Assembly (NCBI GenBank): GCA_037349315.1
Contig: JBAIAC010000221.1
Span: forward strand, 248,001-312,000
DNA length: 64,000 bases
Direction: 5' to 3'
Source: Chelydra serpentina
Lineage: Eukaryota; Chordata; Testudines; Chelydridae
Shown here: positions 22,031-34,800 of the stretch, one piece after another
Layout: every line of letters begins with the position of its first letter
How positions within the stretch are numbered: position 1 is the first letter of the stretch
The notes under the pieces: generated by a model
Told to the model about the DNA's origin: nothing
Databases searched by the model: none
The model's input: the letters and a program-made list of their open reading frames with translations, nothing else
Made by a program: the position numbers and the translations under genes

Positions 22031-22262
22031 GGGGGCTGTGAGAGCAAGGCTGGCCCCGTGCCCCCCCCCCCCCCGATGCACAGGCCCGGGGGGGCTGTGA
22101 GAGCAAGGCTGGCTCCATGCCCCCCCCCCCATCCACAGGCCCGTGAGAGCAAGGCTGGCTCCATGCCCCCCGCCATGCACAGGCCCGTGAGAGCAAGGCT
22201 GGCCCCGTGCACCCCCCCCCCCCCCCCCCGATGCACAGGCCCGTGAGAGCAAGGCTGGCCCC
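22030..22262. repeat. G/C-run minisatellite, five copies
   Basis: Units read GTGAGAGCAAGGCTGG, then CCATGCCCCCC-type runs and GATGCACAGGCCC. Poly-C tracts of up to about 17 bases make copy length uncertain. Confidence 0.8.
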
Positions 22263-22339
22263 GAGCCGGGGAAGGCCCTGCAGGGAAACAAACTCTTCCC
22301 CCGCCTGGCACAGGTGGAAGCTGAGCCGGGATGAGTCAG

Positions 22340-23085
22340 CAAAACAGCAGCTCACCCCCGCCAGGCCCCGCCCCGCTGGCCCAGCCCCGTCCCCGCACCC
22401 CCGCCAGGCCCCGCCCCGCTGGCCCAGCCCCGTCCCCGCACCCCCGCCGGCCCAGCCCCGTTCCCGCATCCCCGCCGGCCCAGCCCCGTCCCCCGCCAGG
22501 CCCCGTCCCGCCGGCCCAGCCCCGTCCCCGCACCCCCACCAGGCCCCGCCCGGCCGGCCCAGCCCCGTCCCCGCACCCCCGCCAGCCCAGCCCCGTCCCC
22601 GCACCCCCGCCAGGCCCCGCCCCACCGGCCCAGCCCCGTCCCCGCACCCCCGCCGGCCCAGCCCCGTCCCCGCACCCCCACCAGGCCCCGCCCCACCGGC
22701 CCAGCCCCGTCCCCGCACCCCCGCCGGCCCAGCCCCGTCCCCGCATCCCCACCAGGCCCCGTCCCGCCGGCCCAGCCTCGTCCCCGCACCCCCGCCAGGC
22801 CCCGCCCCACCCCCGTCCCCACCAGGCCCCGCCCCGCCAGCCCAGCCCCGTTCCCCCGCCAGGCCCCGCCCCGCCGGCCCAGCCCCGTCCCCGCACCCCC
22901 TCCAGGCCCCGTCCCGCCGGCCCAGCCCCGTCCCCGCACCCCCACCAGGCCCCGCCCCGCCGGCCCAGCCTCGTCCCCGCCCCCCCGCCAGGCCCCGCCC
23001 CACCCCCCCACCAGGCCCCGCCCTGCCAGCCCAGCCCCGTCCCCGCACCCCCGCCAGGCCCCACCCCACCGTCCCCGCCAGGGCA
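22340..23085. repeat. GC-rich minisatellite (CCGGCCCAGCCCCGTCCCCG)
   Basis: About 18-20 variable units mix GCCAGGCCCCGCCCC, GGCCCAGCCCCGTCC and GCACCCCC modules. Nearly pure C/G. Long Pro- or Gly-rich ORFs on both strands are artefacts. Confidence 0.9.
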
Positions 23086-25065
23086 CCCCGAGCCCCCTTC
23101 ACAGCCCACCTCCCCTCGGTGTTAACGCTTCCCAGACGGGCACATGGGGGGGGGGGTCACACTGCTCTCCACCGAGCGCCCTACATGGTGAGTGGGGGCA
23201 CAGCTGAGTGGCCCCGTCTGCGGAGACACCCCAGAGAGCTCCAGCCCCCTTGGTTGCCGCTGACTCGAGCGCACTCTGCCCACAGGCTGGTCCTGGAGCC
23301 GGGCCCGGAGCACTGACCCCCTGCTGCCTCGGCCAAATCCCAGCCGACGTTTTCCTGTTTGGCTGATTTTACGCCCCCGGTGGCTTCCAAGGATGTGGGG
23401 TTCTTCCTTGGGCCCCGTTCTACACCAGGGCCATGCCCCTGCCATGCTCCACCCCAGAGCTGGCTGGCGTCAGCCCATGCGGCTGGAAGGCGCTGATTGC
23501 TCCCCCAGGCCGGAGGAGCCGCTAGCCCAGCCGGGCACCCCGCGGTGGGGGCGGGCGCTGGAAGGATGGAGCCGGCCCGGCTCCAGTTCAGCCTTAGGCG
23601 TTCCGGGCAGGGCAAGGGGGCGGAGCGCTAGGCACGTGTCCATGCGCAGCAGTTATGAAATTGGCCTCCCCTGACCCCCAGCTCCCCCGGAGAGGGGGAG
23701 CGATGGGAGCGTTTCCTGCGCCCCAGGACCCAGGCCAGCGGCACACCCAGCAATTTCTGCCTTGTGCCCGGCAGGGAGGAGAAAGGGGAATGATCTGGGG
23801 GCGAGAGAAGGGGTGGCTTGGGAGAGCCCACAGAGGAAGAGCCAAGGCCCTGTGGCTCTGAGCACAGCGAGGCCCCGGGATCCCTGCTCTCTTGTGGCAA
23901 TGAGTTCCCCAGGCCAGATCCAACTGTGGGGAAAGTTCTGTCTCCCGCGCACCCCAGCCTGGGCTGGCAGGTTCACCGGCGCTGAGGCCCGCAGCCCAGC
24001 CGGGACGTCGTGGTCTCGGCCGGTGTCTCTCCACCCAATGCAAGCCAAGGCCCGCGTTCAGCAGGGACCTGGGACACTGAGCACCCGGGGGGAACGGTAA
24101 CACGGCAGCTCCCTCACCAGCTGGAATGAGCTGCGGGAATCAAACCCAGCAGCCCCAAAGGTGTGGGGCTCCCTGGCCAGCTCTGGGTCTGCAAGACGGG
24201 GCACAAACTTCTCCGCAGTTGGCCTCGGAGGGGAACATCAAGGCTCCTGTAGCACCCCGAGTCCTTGGCAAGGGGAGGGCACAGGCCCAGCCGGGAGCTC
24301 GCACTCAAAGGGACTTTGGCCACAGCCCTGTGCAGCCCCCAGGGCAGGGCTAGTCCCACACCAGCACTTCCTGAGGTGCCAACAATCACCCCTTGCAGGG
24401 ATCCTTCCCCGTGCAGCGGGCGGGGACCAATGCGGAGCTGCCTCCTGCCTCCCCCCGGCAGAGACGCCCCTCGCTGCTGACCTGCAGCCAGCCCAGTTCC
24501 CCATGAGCACCCGTACACCATTGCACCCCAGCGCTAGCTCTCCAGGTCACGCAGCCCCGCCACTCGTCCTCCCCGTGCCCCCGCTGCCTGGCTCCAGGCC
24601 CGGCTGAGCCCTGTGCCTCACGTGCTCCCGAGATCACAGCTGTGGTTTCCTCAGAGGCTGTAGCAATCTGAAGGCCGTGGAGCGTCCCAGGAGCCGGCCC
24701 CAGGCCCAAACGCCCTCGTGGTGCGGCCCGGCTGCTGCCGGCAGCTCCATCCATCGCACGGACAAAGGGCGCGCTGTTCGGCACGCACAGCTCCTGACGC
24801 TCAGCAGCCAGGCCACGGCACTGCCCCTGGGCATCACTAACCAGGGAGCCCTCGGACCTGCATGGGCCGCGCTGGGGGCCCTGGCACCAGAGCACACTGC
24901 TTCCCCCCCCCGCCCCCCCAGGCAGGCTCCCTTCCTGCCTGGGGGCCTGCATGCTGCTCAGGCAGGCTTGGCCCTCGGCTTGGAGCCACCTCCCAAGGGG
25001 CCGGTGCACACGGGGCTGTGCCGGGCAGGTTTGAGGAGCAACGGCCCCGTCCGCCCCAGTAGCTG
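23086..25065. other. No gene recognised
   Basis: GC-rich unique DNA downstream of the SLC52A2-like gene. No recognised domain or RNA gene on either strand. Confidence 0.4.
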
Positions 25066-25208
25066 CATGAGAACGGCCAGACTGGGTCAGAGCAAAGGTC
25101 CATCCAGCCCAGTGTCCTGGCTGCCAACAGCGGCCAGTGCCAGGCGCCCCGGAGGGAGTGAACAGAACAGGGAATCACCACGTGATCCATCCTGTCACCC
25201 GTTCCCAG
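25066..25208 (-). mobile_element. CR1 LINE 3' fragment
   Basis: Contains GAACGGCCAGACTGGGTCAG, GTCCATCCAGCCCAGT, CAGTGCCAGGCGCCCCGGAG and GTGATCCATCCTGTC. This is the antisense reading of the CR1 3' end, matching the longer copy at 50851-51850. Confidence 0.8.
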
Positions 25209-25342
25209 AATGGTGCCATGGCTCGCCGCGTGGAGCTATCCACGCAGCCGGCTCTGCCCCACCCCGGGGGACACGTCAGCCCCAGGCCGGAGCCCCTGCC
25301 CAGGGACACCAGCGCCAAGCCCCAGGGATTATGATACGAAGC

Positions 25343-25348
25343 TTTATT
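25343..25348 (-). terminator. Poly(A) signal of the SLC52A2-like gene
   Basis: TTTATT on the plus strand is AATAAA on the minus strand. It is the first convincing signal downstream of the SLC52A2-like stop codon (26631) and would give a 3'UTR of about 1.3 kb. Confidence 0.55.
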
Positions 25349-26630
25349 CCTGCTCCACCACCCCCTTGGCCCATGGGGGAGGGGAGTTGGCTTCTACACA
25401 AAATCACCCTCTAACGCGGCGGAGACAGATCGCCGCCCGCCCCAAGCAAAGCCACGTGGCAAAGACACAGCGACATGAGCCCACCGGGCAGCATTTGACA
25501 GGGCACACGGTGGTGACACAGCTAAGAGCCAGCAAAGAAGGGGGTTAGGAGACCCCCCAAGGCTGCAGATTTCTGCACAGAGGCTCCCTACTGGCTTTGA
25601 TTGTCCTGGATTTGGTCCCAGGCTGCTCAGGGAGTGGAGCGCCCCCCACCCCCACACACAATGAGGAAGCCCCGTCTCCCCAGCCCGGGAACACCTGTTT
25701 TTGTGGGGCAGGAGCTAAGCCGATCAGCAAGGCCGATCAGCTCCTGTGCTGGAGAAGAGGCTACTGGGAGTGAAGCCTGGGGCCGGCTGGGAATCGGGGA
25801 CACGCCCCCTGCCCCCAGGAGGTGGCTGGGGAACATCCTCCGGAAGGCGGGGCACAGACTGGAGGGCACAGGCTGCGCGAGCCGGGATCAGAGACCAGCC
25901 CCTCCTTGGGCTCCCACTGCTCAGCATTGGCAGGACTCCCCGGGGCTGACACAGCACAGAGGGTATCGAACTCAGGGCAGCCCCAGCCCCTGGGCAGGCA
26001 GGTTAACGTCCGTCAGCGCCCGCCTGGCGGGCTCAGGCGAGGGCTCGCTCAGTGCCAAGGAGAGGCGCTGGGGCAGGGCGGGGGAAGGGAGGCCCAGGAC
26101 GGGGACAGCAGGGGCTGTGGGCACTCAGGCGCGGGAGGCCGGGCGCTAGCAGAGCACGTGGAACAGCGCAGGAGAAGGGCACAGAGGCGCCAGCCAGTCA
26201 GCGGCCATGGCTGTGGGATCCCCTGCGGGGGGGACGACACCCGTGGAGCCTGGCCACAGGGGCCCCCAGCTCTGACAGCGGGACACTGGCAGCAGTAGCA
26301 GCAGGGGGGGCCCTCCCTCACCCCAGCCCGTTCAGTGCAGCAGCTGCCAGCCCCAGGAAGCAGGCTGCAAGGCGGGGCAGCTACCCCTCTACCCACGCAG
26401 CAGGGCTGGCCAGCCTGGGTAGCGTGACCGGCCCACGGGCCAGCCTCCTGGGAGAGCAGAGGTTCCCAGCTGGCCAGGGGCACCATGGGCTTCTCCTCTG
26501 AAGCATCAGCTACTGGCCAGGAGCCACGGGACGAGATGGCCCAGCTCTCTGACCCTACAGCAGTTCTTAGGTCCCTACGGCGGAGGCCAGCCGGTGCCAG
26601 CCCCCCCCAGGGCCGTGTCCTGCCCGGCGC

Positions 26631-29600
26631 TCAGGCCCCACAGCTGTCGGCACAGTCCTGTCCGCTCTGGAAGAGGTGATAGACGCTGACGATGGGGAAC
26701 ATGGCCAGGGCCCCCACCAGGGAGCCGGCCTGGATGACCGCTCCACACCACACCAGCGCCGCATGGCCGGCCTCGTGCAGCAGGCTGCCGATCACCACCT
26801 TGAGGTAGGAGAAGAGCCCCAGGAACAGGATCCAGGACAGCACCTGTCGGAGAGAGACATGGCCTCAGCCCCTCGCCAGCAACGGGGGCCGACCACGGCG
26901 ACGGGCCATCCCTGCCTCGTGGGCCACAAACCCTCTGGGAGCAAACAGGCCCAGGCTGAGAACCAGGGGTCACCCACCCGCGGCGGGCAGGGGGTGAAGC
27001 GCTCACCAGCCCCTGGGGATCCCGGGCATTGCCTGGACGCTCAGACACTTCTCCAGCCCCACGAGCCTGGTATCGGACAGCAGGAGACTGACCCCCGAGG
27101 AGCAGCACAGGGCAGGAGGGGCAGAACCGGGAGCCACGGGAGGAGACCGGAGGGACGTTTCTCAAGGGCGGAGAGACATTAGCCCTGGGAAGCCCCGTCA
27201 TTTAGAGGCCGGCTGGACGGTGCCCCAGAGAACAGGCTGCAGAGAACAGCCCCGGAGCGAAGCCTCAGCCCACCAGCAGGGGACGCTCTGATGGCTCCTT
27301 TGCAGCCAGGTGCAGAGGCCCCCGGACAGACCAGGGCCCGGACTCCACCGTACTCACCACCAGGGCGACTCCGGCGGCACTGCCCAGCAGGGGAGGGCAG
27401 GGGCTGAGCGCGGCCAGAGCCATCAGATAGGCCGCAAAGACGCCTCCCAGCACAGAGATGACGCCCAAGCCCACCGCTGACCTGGGGAGAGAGAGAAGGC
27501 AAACGAGGGTCAGCCGCGGGCTGCAGACGAGCTCGGTGCCAGGCCAGCCAGCCTGAGTGTGGGTCCAGGGGCCGATGGGGCAAGTGGGGGCAGGGGACGG
27601 GAGCACTGCCCTGCTGTCTGAGCAGCACCGGGCTCTGCCAGGGTCGGAGCGGCGCATCAGCTCCGTACGCACTTCCTGGGGGCGCTAAGTGCTCTGAAAT
27701 CTACCGGCGCACTTGGTGCTGTGCTCTGTGGGGTGCCGGGGGGAGCTCGTGAGCAAGATTTGGGGTGATTTGAGAAAGGGGTTCCCACAATAACCCCCCC
27801 AACCCCAGCATGTTACAATCAACAGGGGCCTTAAGTTATTTTGTGCACACCTGGGGCTCAAAGCAGAGCTTGGTAGGGGCGGGACTGAGCTCAGTTCATT
27901 CCCATCACTGTAGTGAGCATCTACACTGAAGCGGGGCAGCAGGTAGCGTTTTAGGTGTAGACGTACCTGACCGGAGGGAGAGAGGGTGCGGGGGGGAGAT
28001 GAGAACACTTGCCCAGCTGGAGTAATTCACACCTCCCCAAGTTGATGGGTCAGGCTGTATCATCTCCATGGGACCTCCTCCTACAGCTGAGAACACCTCA
28101 TTGAGATGAATGGGCCACATCACACCTCCCTGAGCCTGCTCTGTGAAGAGCCTCTTCCCCATAGGCTAGGCCAGATTTAGAGCAGTGGGGGCATGTGTGG
28201 AGGGGGGCTCAGAGCAGTGGGGATGTATGGGGAGAGGGTGTGTTGGAGGAGCTGGAGCAGCGGTAGGGGAGTCTGTGCGGCGAGGGGGTGTTTGACCAAC
28301 GCAGGGCAAAGTGAGGCTGAAAGGAAGGAGCAGAGCTGTACAATACGGGATGTTGGGGGCTTCAGCTCTGTCGCTCCCCCCCCAAAGCCAGTCAACAGGC
28401 AGCGTTTATATGTCCCCATCCCTGTAGTATCTGAGCACCTCAAACCTTCCCTGCATTTATCCTCACAGCACCCCGGGGAGCCGCGAAGTGGGGAACAGAG
28501 ACACAGCAATTAAGGAATGTGCCCGAGGTTACCCATTGTGTCTGTTGCGGAGCAGGAAACTGAACTCAGTTCTGGTCTCGGTTTTACAAACATTTAACGG
28601 GCACAAGCCCTGGACCCCGCTTGGCTGCTCACTAGGGACATCACTGGGAATGACTCAGGTAGTGCCGGGCACCCAGCTCCTACCACAGGGCCACCATGCA
28701 GCTGTGACCCGTGGCTCCCCTTGCTGGCCCAGTCCAGGGCCCCCCCACAACTGCGCCAACGCCCTGCAGCCTGGCCCCCCTCCGGCAGCGGGTGTCAGAG
28801 GGTGCTGAAGCGCGCTCTGGGATGGGTGACGAGGGCTGTAAGGGAGGAGGCTGGAACGGCGCCCTGCCCTACCTGCACAGCACAAACATGGCGACGAAGC
28901 AGGCCACGGGGTTGGCGATGTTGCTGAGCACCACGGAGAGGTGGTAGGCCATGCTCCCGTAGGGCAGGCAGGAGTAGCTCTGCACCGAAGGCAGCACGCC
29001 GTTGGTCAGCGCGTTGGAGACGCCCAGCAGCACCAGCAGGTAGATGTTCCGGCCTGTCCAGAAGGAGGTGGCCTGGGCCGGGGGGCGGGCGCCCTTGGTG
29101 ATCTCCGTGGCGCTGTCCGACGTGGGGGTGCCGTCCCGCAGCGGGAAGGACTCCTCCGTCTCCACGCTGCCCTTGGAAGCGCTCTCCTGGCGGGGGGCGG
29201 AGCGGCGGCGCTGCAGGATCAGTCCCAGGAAGGAGAGCGCTGAGACAGCGAGCATGGCGGCCGTCAGCCAGAAGTAGGTGTCCGCGGGGAAGTTCTCCTC
29301 CAGGTAGTGGGGCTGGGAGCCGTTGCCGGAGGTGGCGTTGCGGCACTCCAGCTTGCCCACCCCTTGGGCCAGCGCCACCACGCAGGGGAAGAGGGCGCTC
29401 AGGCCCTGGCCGACAAAGAAGGTGCGGATGAACTGCTGGGGGAACTGGTACATGAAGGGCAGGAAGGTGACGTTGGAGGTGCAGCAGACGAAGGCCAGGA
29501 GGAAGGCCAGGAGGAGGAAGGCCAGGCTGTGGGGCTCCCCCGCCACCACCGCCGTCCGGTGCCAGAAGAGAGCCAGGAAGAGGGCTGCCACCACGCCCAG

Positions 29601-31791
29601 CACCTGGATGGCGTGGATGACCCAGCGCTCCTTCAGCCGCCCAGGGGCCAGCTTGTGAGCCAGGGTGACGGCGACGGGGCCCACGTTCCCCAGGGCGATG
29701 AGGACTGAGAGGTAGGCAGGGAGATTCCAGCCTGGAGGGGGAGAGACGTAGTGCTAGTGACACCCTGCCGCCATGCAGAGTAGCCGGCTCCTCGGTGCAC
29801 CAGGCACCCCAGGGCCCAGTCCAGAGCGGTGCCGGCTGCAATTCTGCCCTCTTCTAATGCAGGCCAGCAGAGCCCCCTCGCTCCCCGGAGACCGGCACGT
29901 GCCCCCCCTTCCTGCCCCGGCCGGAGAGGGAGGCAGAGGCTGCAAACAGACTTCAGGGCAGCACCCCTAAGGGGCCAGTGCCTGGGTTTTGCGTCGTCCC
30001 GGCTCTGGTTGTGGGGGAGATACGGCAGCGTGCCCACGGACGGCACAGCTGGGGGATTAGCCCAGCGCAGCCTAGTGGAGAAAGGAGCCCTAGGCACCGA
30101 GCGCATCAGCCAGGAAATCCCCCAGCTCCTCCGCCGGGCTGCCAGAATTGCCAAGGTGAGGCCACCGCATGGGCGTGTTTGGAGCCCCCAGGCCAGATGA
30201 TGGTCATGGCCGGCTCCTCCTAGCCAATCCGGCTACGGAACAGGCGAGCGGGCCCCTCTCTGCCCGGGGGATCAGCTACGGCTGTCGGGGCAGCGAGTTC
30301 CCTCTGGGACCGAGCAAAGAGCTGCCTCCCTGCACTCATAGTGTCGGTGTCGCAGGGCCGTGCGTGGGGCCAACGCAGATCACGGCTGCTCTTGGCCCAG
30401 GAGAAGAGTACTGGAAATAGCTGCCTACTGCTCTTTATCCCGCTGATGAGCCAGCCCCGGCACGCCGGAAACACCGGCAGCCCGGCGCGATGGCCTTCCC
30501 CAGCGCGCAGCCTGTGCGGCTCCACCCCCGGGAGGCGGGCTAAGGCCTGTTCTCCTCTGGGAAGTGCGGGTGGAGGGCAGAAGGCCGCGGCCAGGCAGCA
30601 AGCCTGGGTCAGAGCCGGCCAGCACCTGCTGGCTCCCAGCACCGGATCCACACTGCCAACCACCCCTCCAGGCAGCCAGGGACTCCACAGCTCTTCTTCA
30701 CTAGGCCGGCTGAGCCCCCCATCACGTCCTTCCAGCAGCCCGGGGCAGCAGCTGGGGAGCAGGACAAAGCTCCCTTGGGGGCTGCGTTCCCGGCTCCTAT
30801 GGCAACACTGCACTCAGGGCCCCAGCGAGCAATCCAGAGCCCAGGGGGCAGCTGCCCGTGTTCACACCAACGGTGTCCTTGCTGCCTCCCTCTCCACCAA
30901 GGACCCGCCAACGACTCTTCCCCCTGGGCCGTGAAAGCCTCTGGAAGCCGGAGGAGCTCGTCCCTTCCTGCCTTTGTTCTCCGCCCAGCCGGCCGGCACC
31001 TCGTGTTTGTTGCCTGGGGCTCTGAGCTGGAGCGGGCGTGTCTCTGTGCTCAGCCAGCACGACACGTACGGCACAACTCTGCGCAGCCAGCACCGGACAC
31101 CGGCCCCCCCGAGTCCAGGAAACCGCCGCGGCCAGAGCCAGCAGGGTTCCAGCCGCTCTCCCGGTGCCTTGCTCGGGCGGAGGGGCAGACTGAAGCCTAG
31201 GCCAGCGGCTGGGTTATTCACGACCTGCAGGATCCCCCGGAGCGTGCCCAGCTTTGGCTCCTATTCTGATCCGTCAGGATCTGGGTCGCAGCCACGCTGG
31301 CTAGCGCAGCATTCGAAGGACTTACACCGCTGGGGAGGGGCTAAGTGAGAACGCCCCACCCCCCAGAACACCGACTGCCCCTAGTCGCCGAGCCCCGGAC
31401 TAGCAGGTTCTCAGTACGGGGATTGTCTGAGCCCCACCCGCCCCCACTCAGGAGCACAGGGATGTTACCGTGTCACTACAGCAATTCCCCACTAAACCCT
31501 TTCCTCCTCTCCTGGCTTCGGGGCGCTGGGGCAGCTAGAGAGGCAAGAGACCTGACCGCCCACTGCGGCTGCTCCAATGTGCCAGGCGAAGCCAGGGGCA
31601 TCGCCCCTGCCGGGCCCGCGGGCTCCGCTTTAGCACCACCTCGCACGCCAGCGCGCCTCACCTTCTGGGAGCCACTTCACCACCACGGGGAGCTCCACCC
31701 ACAGGGAGTTCACGGAGACCCAGGAGCCCATCCCGAAAAGGGCCACCAGCACGTGGGTGACCACGGCCTGGCCCACCACGGAGGCAGCCAT
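26631..31791 (-). CDS. SLC52A2: Riboflavin transporter SLC52A2-like (RFVT2)
   Basis: A plasma-membrane riboflavin uptake carrier. Four coding exons on the minus strand, 31791-31662, 29731-28873, 27481-27358 and 26843-26631, sum to 130+859+124+213 = 1326 bp, in frame for 441 aa. Junctions are canonical: CCAGAAG^GTGAGG / CTCCAG^GCTGG, GTGCAG^GTAGGG / CCCCAG^GTCAGC and CTGGTG^GTGAGT / GACAG^GTGCTG. The N-terminus ([23 protein letters not shown]), [38 protein letters not shown] and NGS glycosylation motifs, [18 protein letters not shown] and SPCPPLL are SLC52A2-like. The position beside FBXL6 and TMEM249 supports SLC52A2. A 5'UTR acceptor precedes the ATG (AG at 31803-31802), so at least one non-coding first exon lies upstream, probably in the CpG-rich block at 37.1-37.7 kb. 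Two of its three introns match the SLC52A3-like neighbour in position and phase. Confidence 0.93.
27690..28790. other. SLC52A2-like intron; MIR-like remnant
   Basis: This is the intron between exons 27358-27481 and 28873-29731. At about 28470-28600 a decayed antisense MIR-like segment is visible (GGGGAACAGAGACACAGC then GAACTCAGTTCTGGTCTC). Nothing else is recognised. Confidence 0.35.
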
Positions 31792-31804
31792 CCTCTCAGC
31801 CCTG

Positions 31805-34800
31805 GCAACGGAGCAGAGAACAAGGTCTGGGTCAGAACAGCGCCAGCTCTGCCAGGGATTCCAGACGGGGCCCCCGGTTCCCGGGGCAGGCTCAGGGCCA
31901 GGGAGAACGGGGCGGGAAGGAGCCCCTGGCATAGGAACCAGCAGAGCCCCCTCCCAGCGACGGACAGGCCTGGAAACAAGAATTCCTCTGTACATGCAGA
32001 GCCGGGCCGGCTTCCTACACACAGCCCCGTCCGTCCAGCCTGCCTCACGCCTGCCCCGGTGGCTCAGCCTGCATGACTGGCAGGGGAGGTCAGTCTCCAT
32101 GGCCCGGCCAGTCCCTGGTCTGCAGGGGCCTGACAGCAAGGAGCTGGTCACGGTGGCAATCTCTGCTCTGAGCATTTGGCCACTAGGAACAGGGCACGAC
32201 CAGCGAGTCAGGGTCTGTCCGTGACTAAGGGGGAAGATTCTGCATCTCACTCAATTTATTCCTATAAAGCAGCAGGGGCCGTCTCCGCCCGCCCGTGTTC
32301 CCTCCCGCTGGGCAGCTGGGCAGCGGAGGGGTGGGAAGAACGGGGGGTTTGTACCTGCGGTTACCGGATAGGCTGGTGGATCCACAACCAAATCGCTCCC
32401 GACAGCCCGAGCTATGCCAGGTGAGGGGCAATGAGGAGTCCAGAGCTGCAGGAGCAGGGATCCCCACAGCCAGCCATCGCTGAAAGAGACAACGTGCTTT
32501 ACCAGAGAGCCGACAGCCTGCGGGGCTGGGGCTGGGACTGTCCGAACTCCAGCGGCCAGGCCTTGAGCGGGACAATGCACTGAGCGGGCACGGCCGAACG
32601 CTCCCATTCAAAGTCTGCTCCCGGTTATAAGCCAGCGAACTGAATGCAGCAAGTCAATTTCTATTCCCACTGTCAGAGCCCAATGCAGAGCCGCAGGCCG
32701 GGATGCAGGGGCACTGGCAGCTGTGCAGGGCCCTCAGGAGTGGGGCAGCCGCAGGGCTGTGGGGCGTGATTGAGAGGCACCGGCAGAGCTGTCTTCAGAC
32801 CCTCTAGTCATACTTTTGACCCAGGCTCAAGAGCAGCTGTGGGACTCGCTCCCTGCACCTTTCTGTGCCCTGTGTCAGTTCTGACCAAACCCGCTGCGGG
32901 GCAGAGCCCTGGGTCCCCCCATAGCACACGGACTGACTCCCCCCCCCATGTGCTAAATCACAGCCAGAGCACCCGGGGTAGGAGGAGGGCGAGTCTTGCT
33001 ACGGAGCAGGCAGCTGGGGGAGGCTGATGGATTAGACCCGCTGGAAGGCCAAGGTGAGTCCGGACTCCATGCAGATCTCAGAGGGGGGAGATCCCCCCCA
33101 TACAAACACCACCACAAAGAGAGACCCTGCCCACCCCCCATGGCCTAGCGGGGGGCCAGAGACCATATGCTCATCCCTGGGCGGGTGGGGAACCCCAGAC
33201 TGCTCGGCAGTGACTTCTCCGGCTGACTCAGGAATGACGCCGATGGGTTCCCTGTCCAGCCCTCGCTGGCTAAGAGGAGAGGGCACCCAGTGTAGACCTG
33301 GCATAGAGAGACTGGCCCCGGGAGGCGCTGCACGGCGTTCTGCCCATGCTAGCACTTACGGGGCCTTGAAGAGGGGCACACAGCCGCTGTAATTGAGGGG
33401 AGAGGAGATGGAGGCAGGCTGAGGACTCCAGCTCGGGGGAAGTGACACCAGCAGCCCCCCAGTGGCGGAAATGGACAGCGGGAGGGACGGGGAGAGTCAG
33501 AGGGTGCCAGAGCTCTGGGCAGTGAAAGACCTGAGCAGAGGCGGAGATGAGCTGGGTGCAGGGAGGCTCCCCGGACCAAGCACCTCAGCCCGAGGCATTT
33601 AGCTGAAGCCACAGACCCCGGCAGGCAGAGCAGACGGGAGGCGTATCTACGGGAGCGTGACTGGCGTGAGACTAGGAGTGAAGGCTGAGAGAGCGAGTGA
33701 CCCTGACTGGGACACGGGAGCAAGAGACAGTGAGAAGATAAAGGGTCTCGGCAGCCTCCAGCCACATCACCGGGTGTGTTACAACTTGAGCATTAGCTCC
33801 CTGCACTGGGAGAGGCTGGGGAAAGAAATAAAGGGACCACTGCAAAACCCATACATTGACCAACCGGCAGGACGCGAGGGCCACGAAGTGCGCCAGGGAC
33901 CCAGCTCAGCGGGTCACAGAGCCACGGGAGCCTGGCCTGGATTCCTACATAACAGTACAGCCGACTAGATGCCCCACACCCTCGTAGTCACCTTACCCAC
34001 CCCCCAACCACCTCCCGGTCCCAGATCTCTAGCCACCCTCCTCCCCACTGACCCTCGCCTGCCATCACCCTGCTCCATACCCACATCATCTCAGCGTCAA
34101 GCTGGGACGGAACACACCCTACAAAGCCCTGGAATCGTCTTTGGGCAAAATAGGCCTTGTGAGGTAGCATGTGAAAACTAACAACTTGCTGCTCAACAGC
34201 ATCATGGCAGAATGTTGGTAGTGACATTACAGGTACAGTTCCGAATCCCTTCACAACGACATGTTCAAACCCACGGAGCCCCGACTGGGCAGGATGTGTG
34301 TTCATCTCAATGTATATCTAAGCTGTGAACAGGCTCCTCAGACAGCGAGAGCAGGGAAAACAGGAGACACGGAAAATCTGCATCCCAGCAAACAGAGGTG
34401 AGAAGCAGCAGCATGCAGCCTCTTTCACCGCCAGACACCACGTGGCCTTCTTTGCTGGTTTCACTGGGGTAACTCTCAGGAAAATGCATTTCAAGGGTGA
34501 TTGAACTGTAAAAGTGAGGGGCCAAACCACACCCAGATCTCTCTCTCTCTATCCATCTCTCTGTTCCACCAGACAAACGCCGACAAAAGAAACGGCCTAT
34601 GGACTTTGGAAGCAGATCCTGGCCTGTAAGTTTGGTCAGCAATATACTGAAAACATGCAGTACGGGACCTCACCATGACCCAGGTCTAGTCTGTAAGCTT
34701 AGAAAGTGTTTCATCTTTCTCTCTCTTGTAAGAGTTTCCGACTTTAATGCCTCATGCTTGTGTTCACTCAAAATCGCCCTCTTTGTAAATAAACAAACTG

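Noticed and set aside
21705..23316. Long Pro-rich (plus) and Gly-rich (minus) ORFs
   Set aside because: Artefact of the almost pure C/G minisatellite at 22340-23085.
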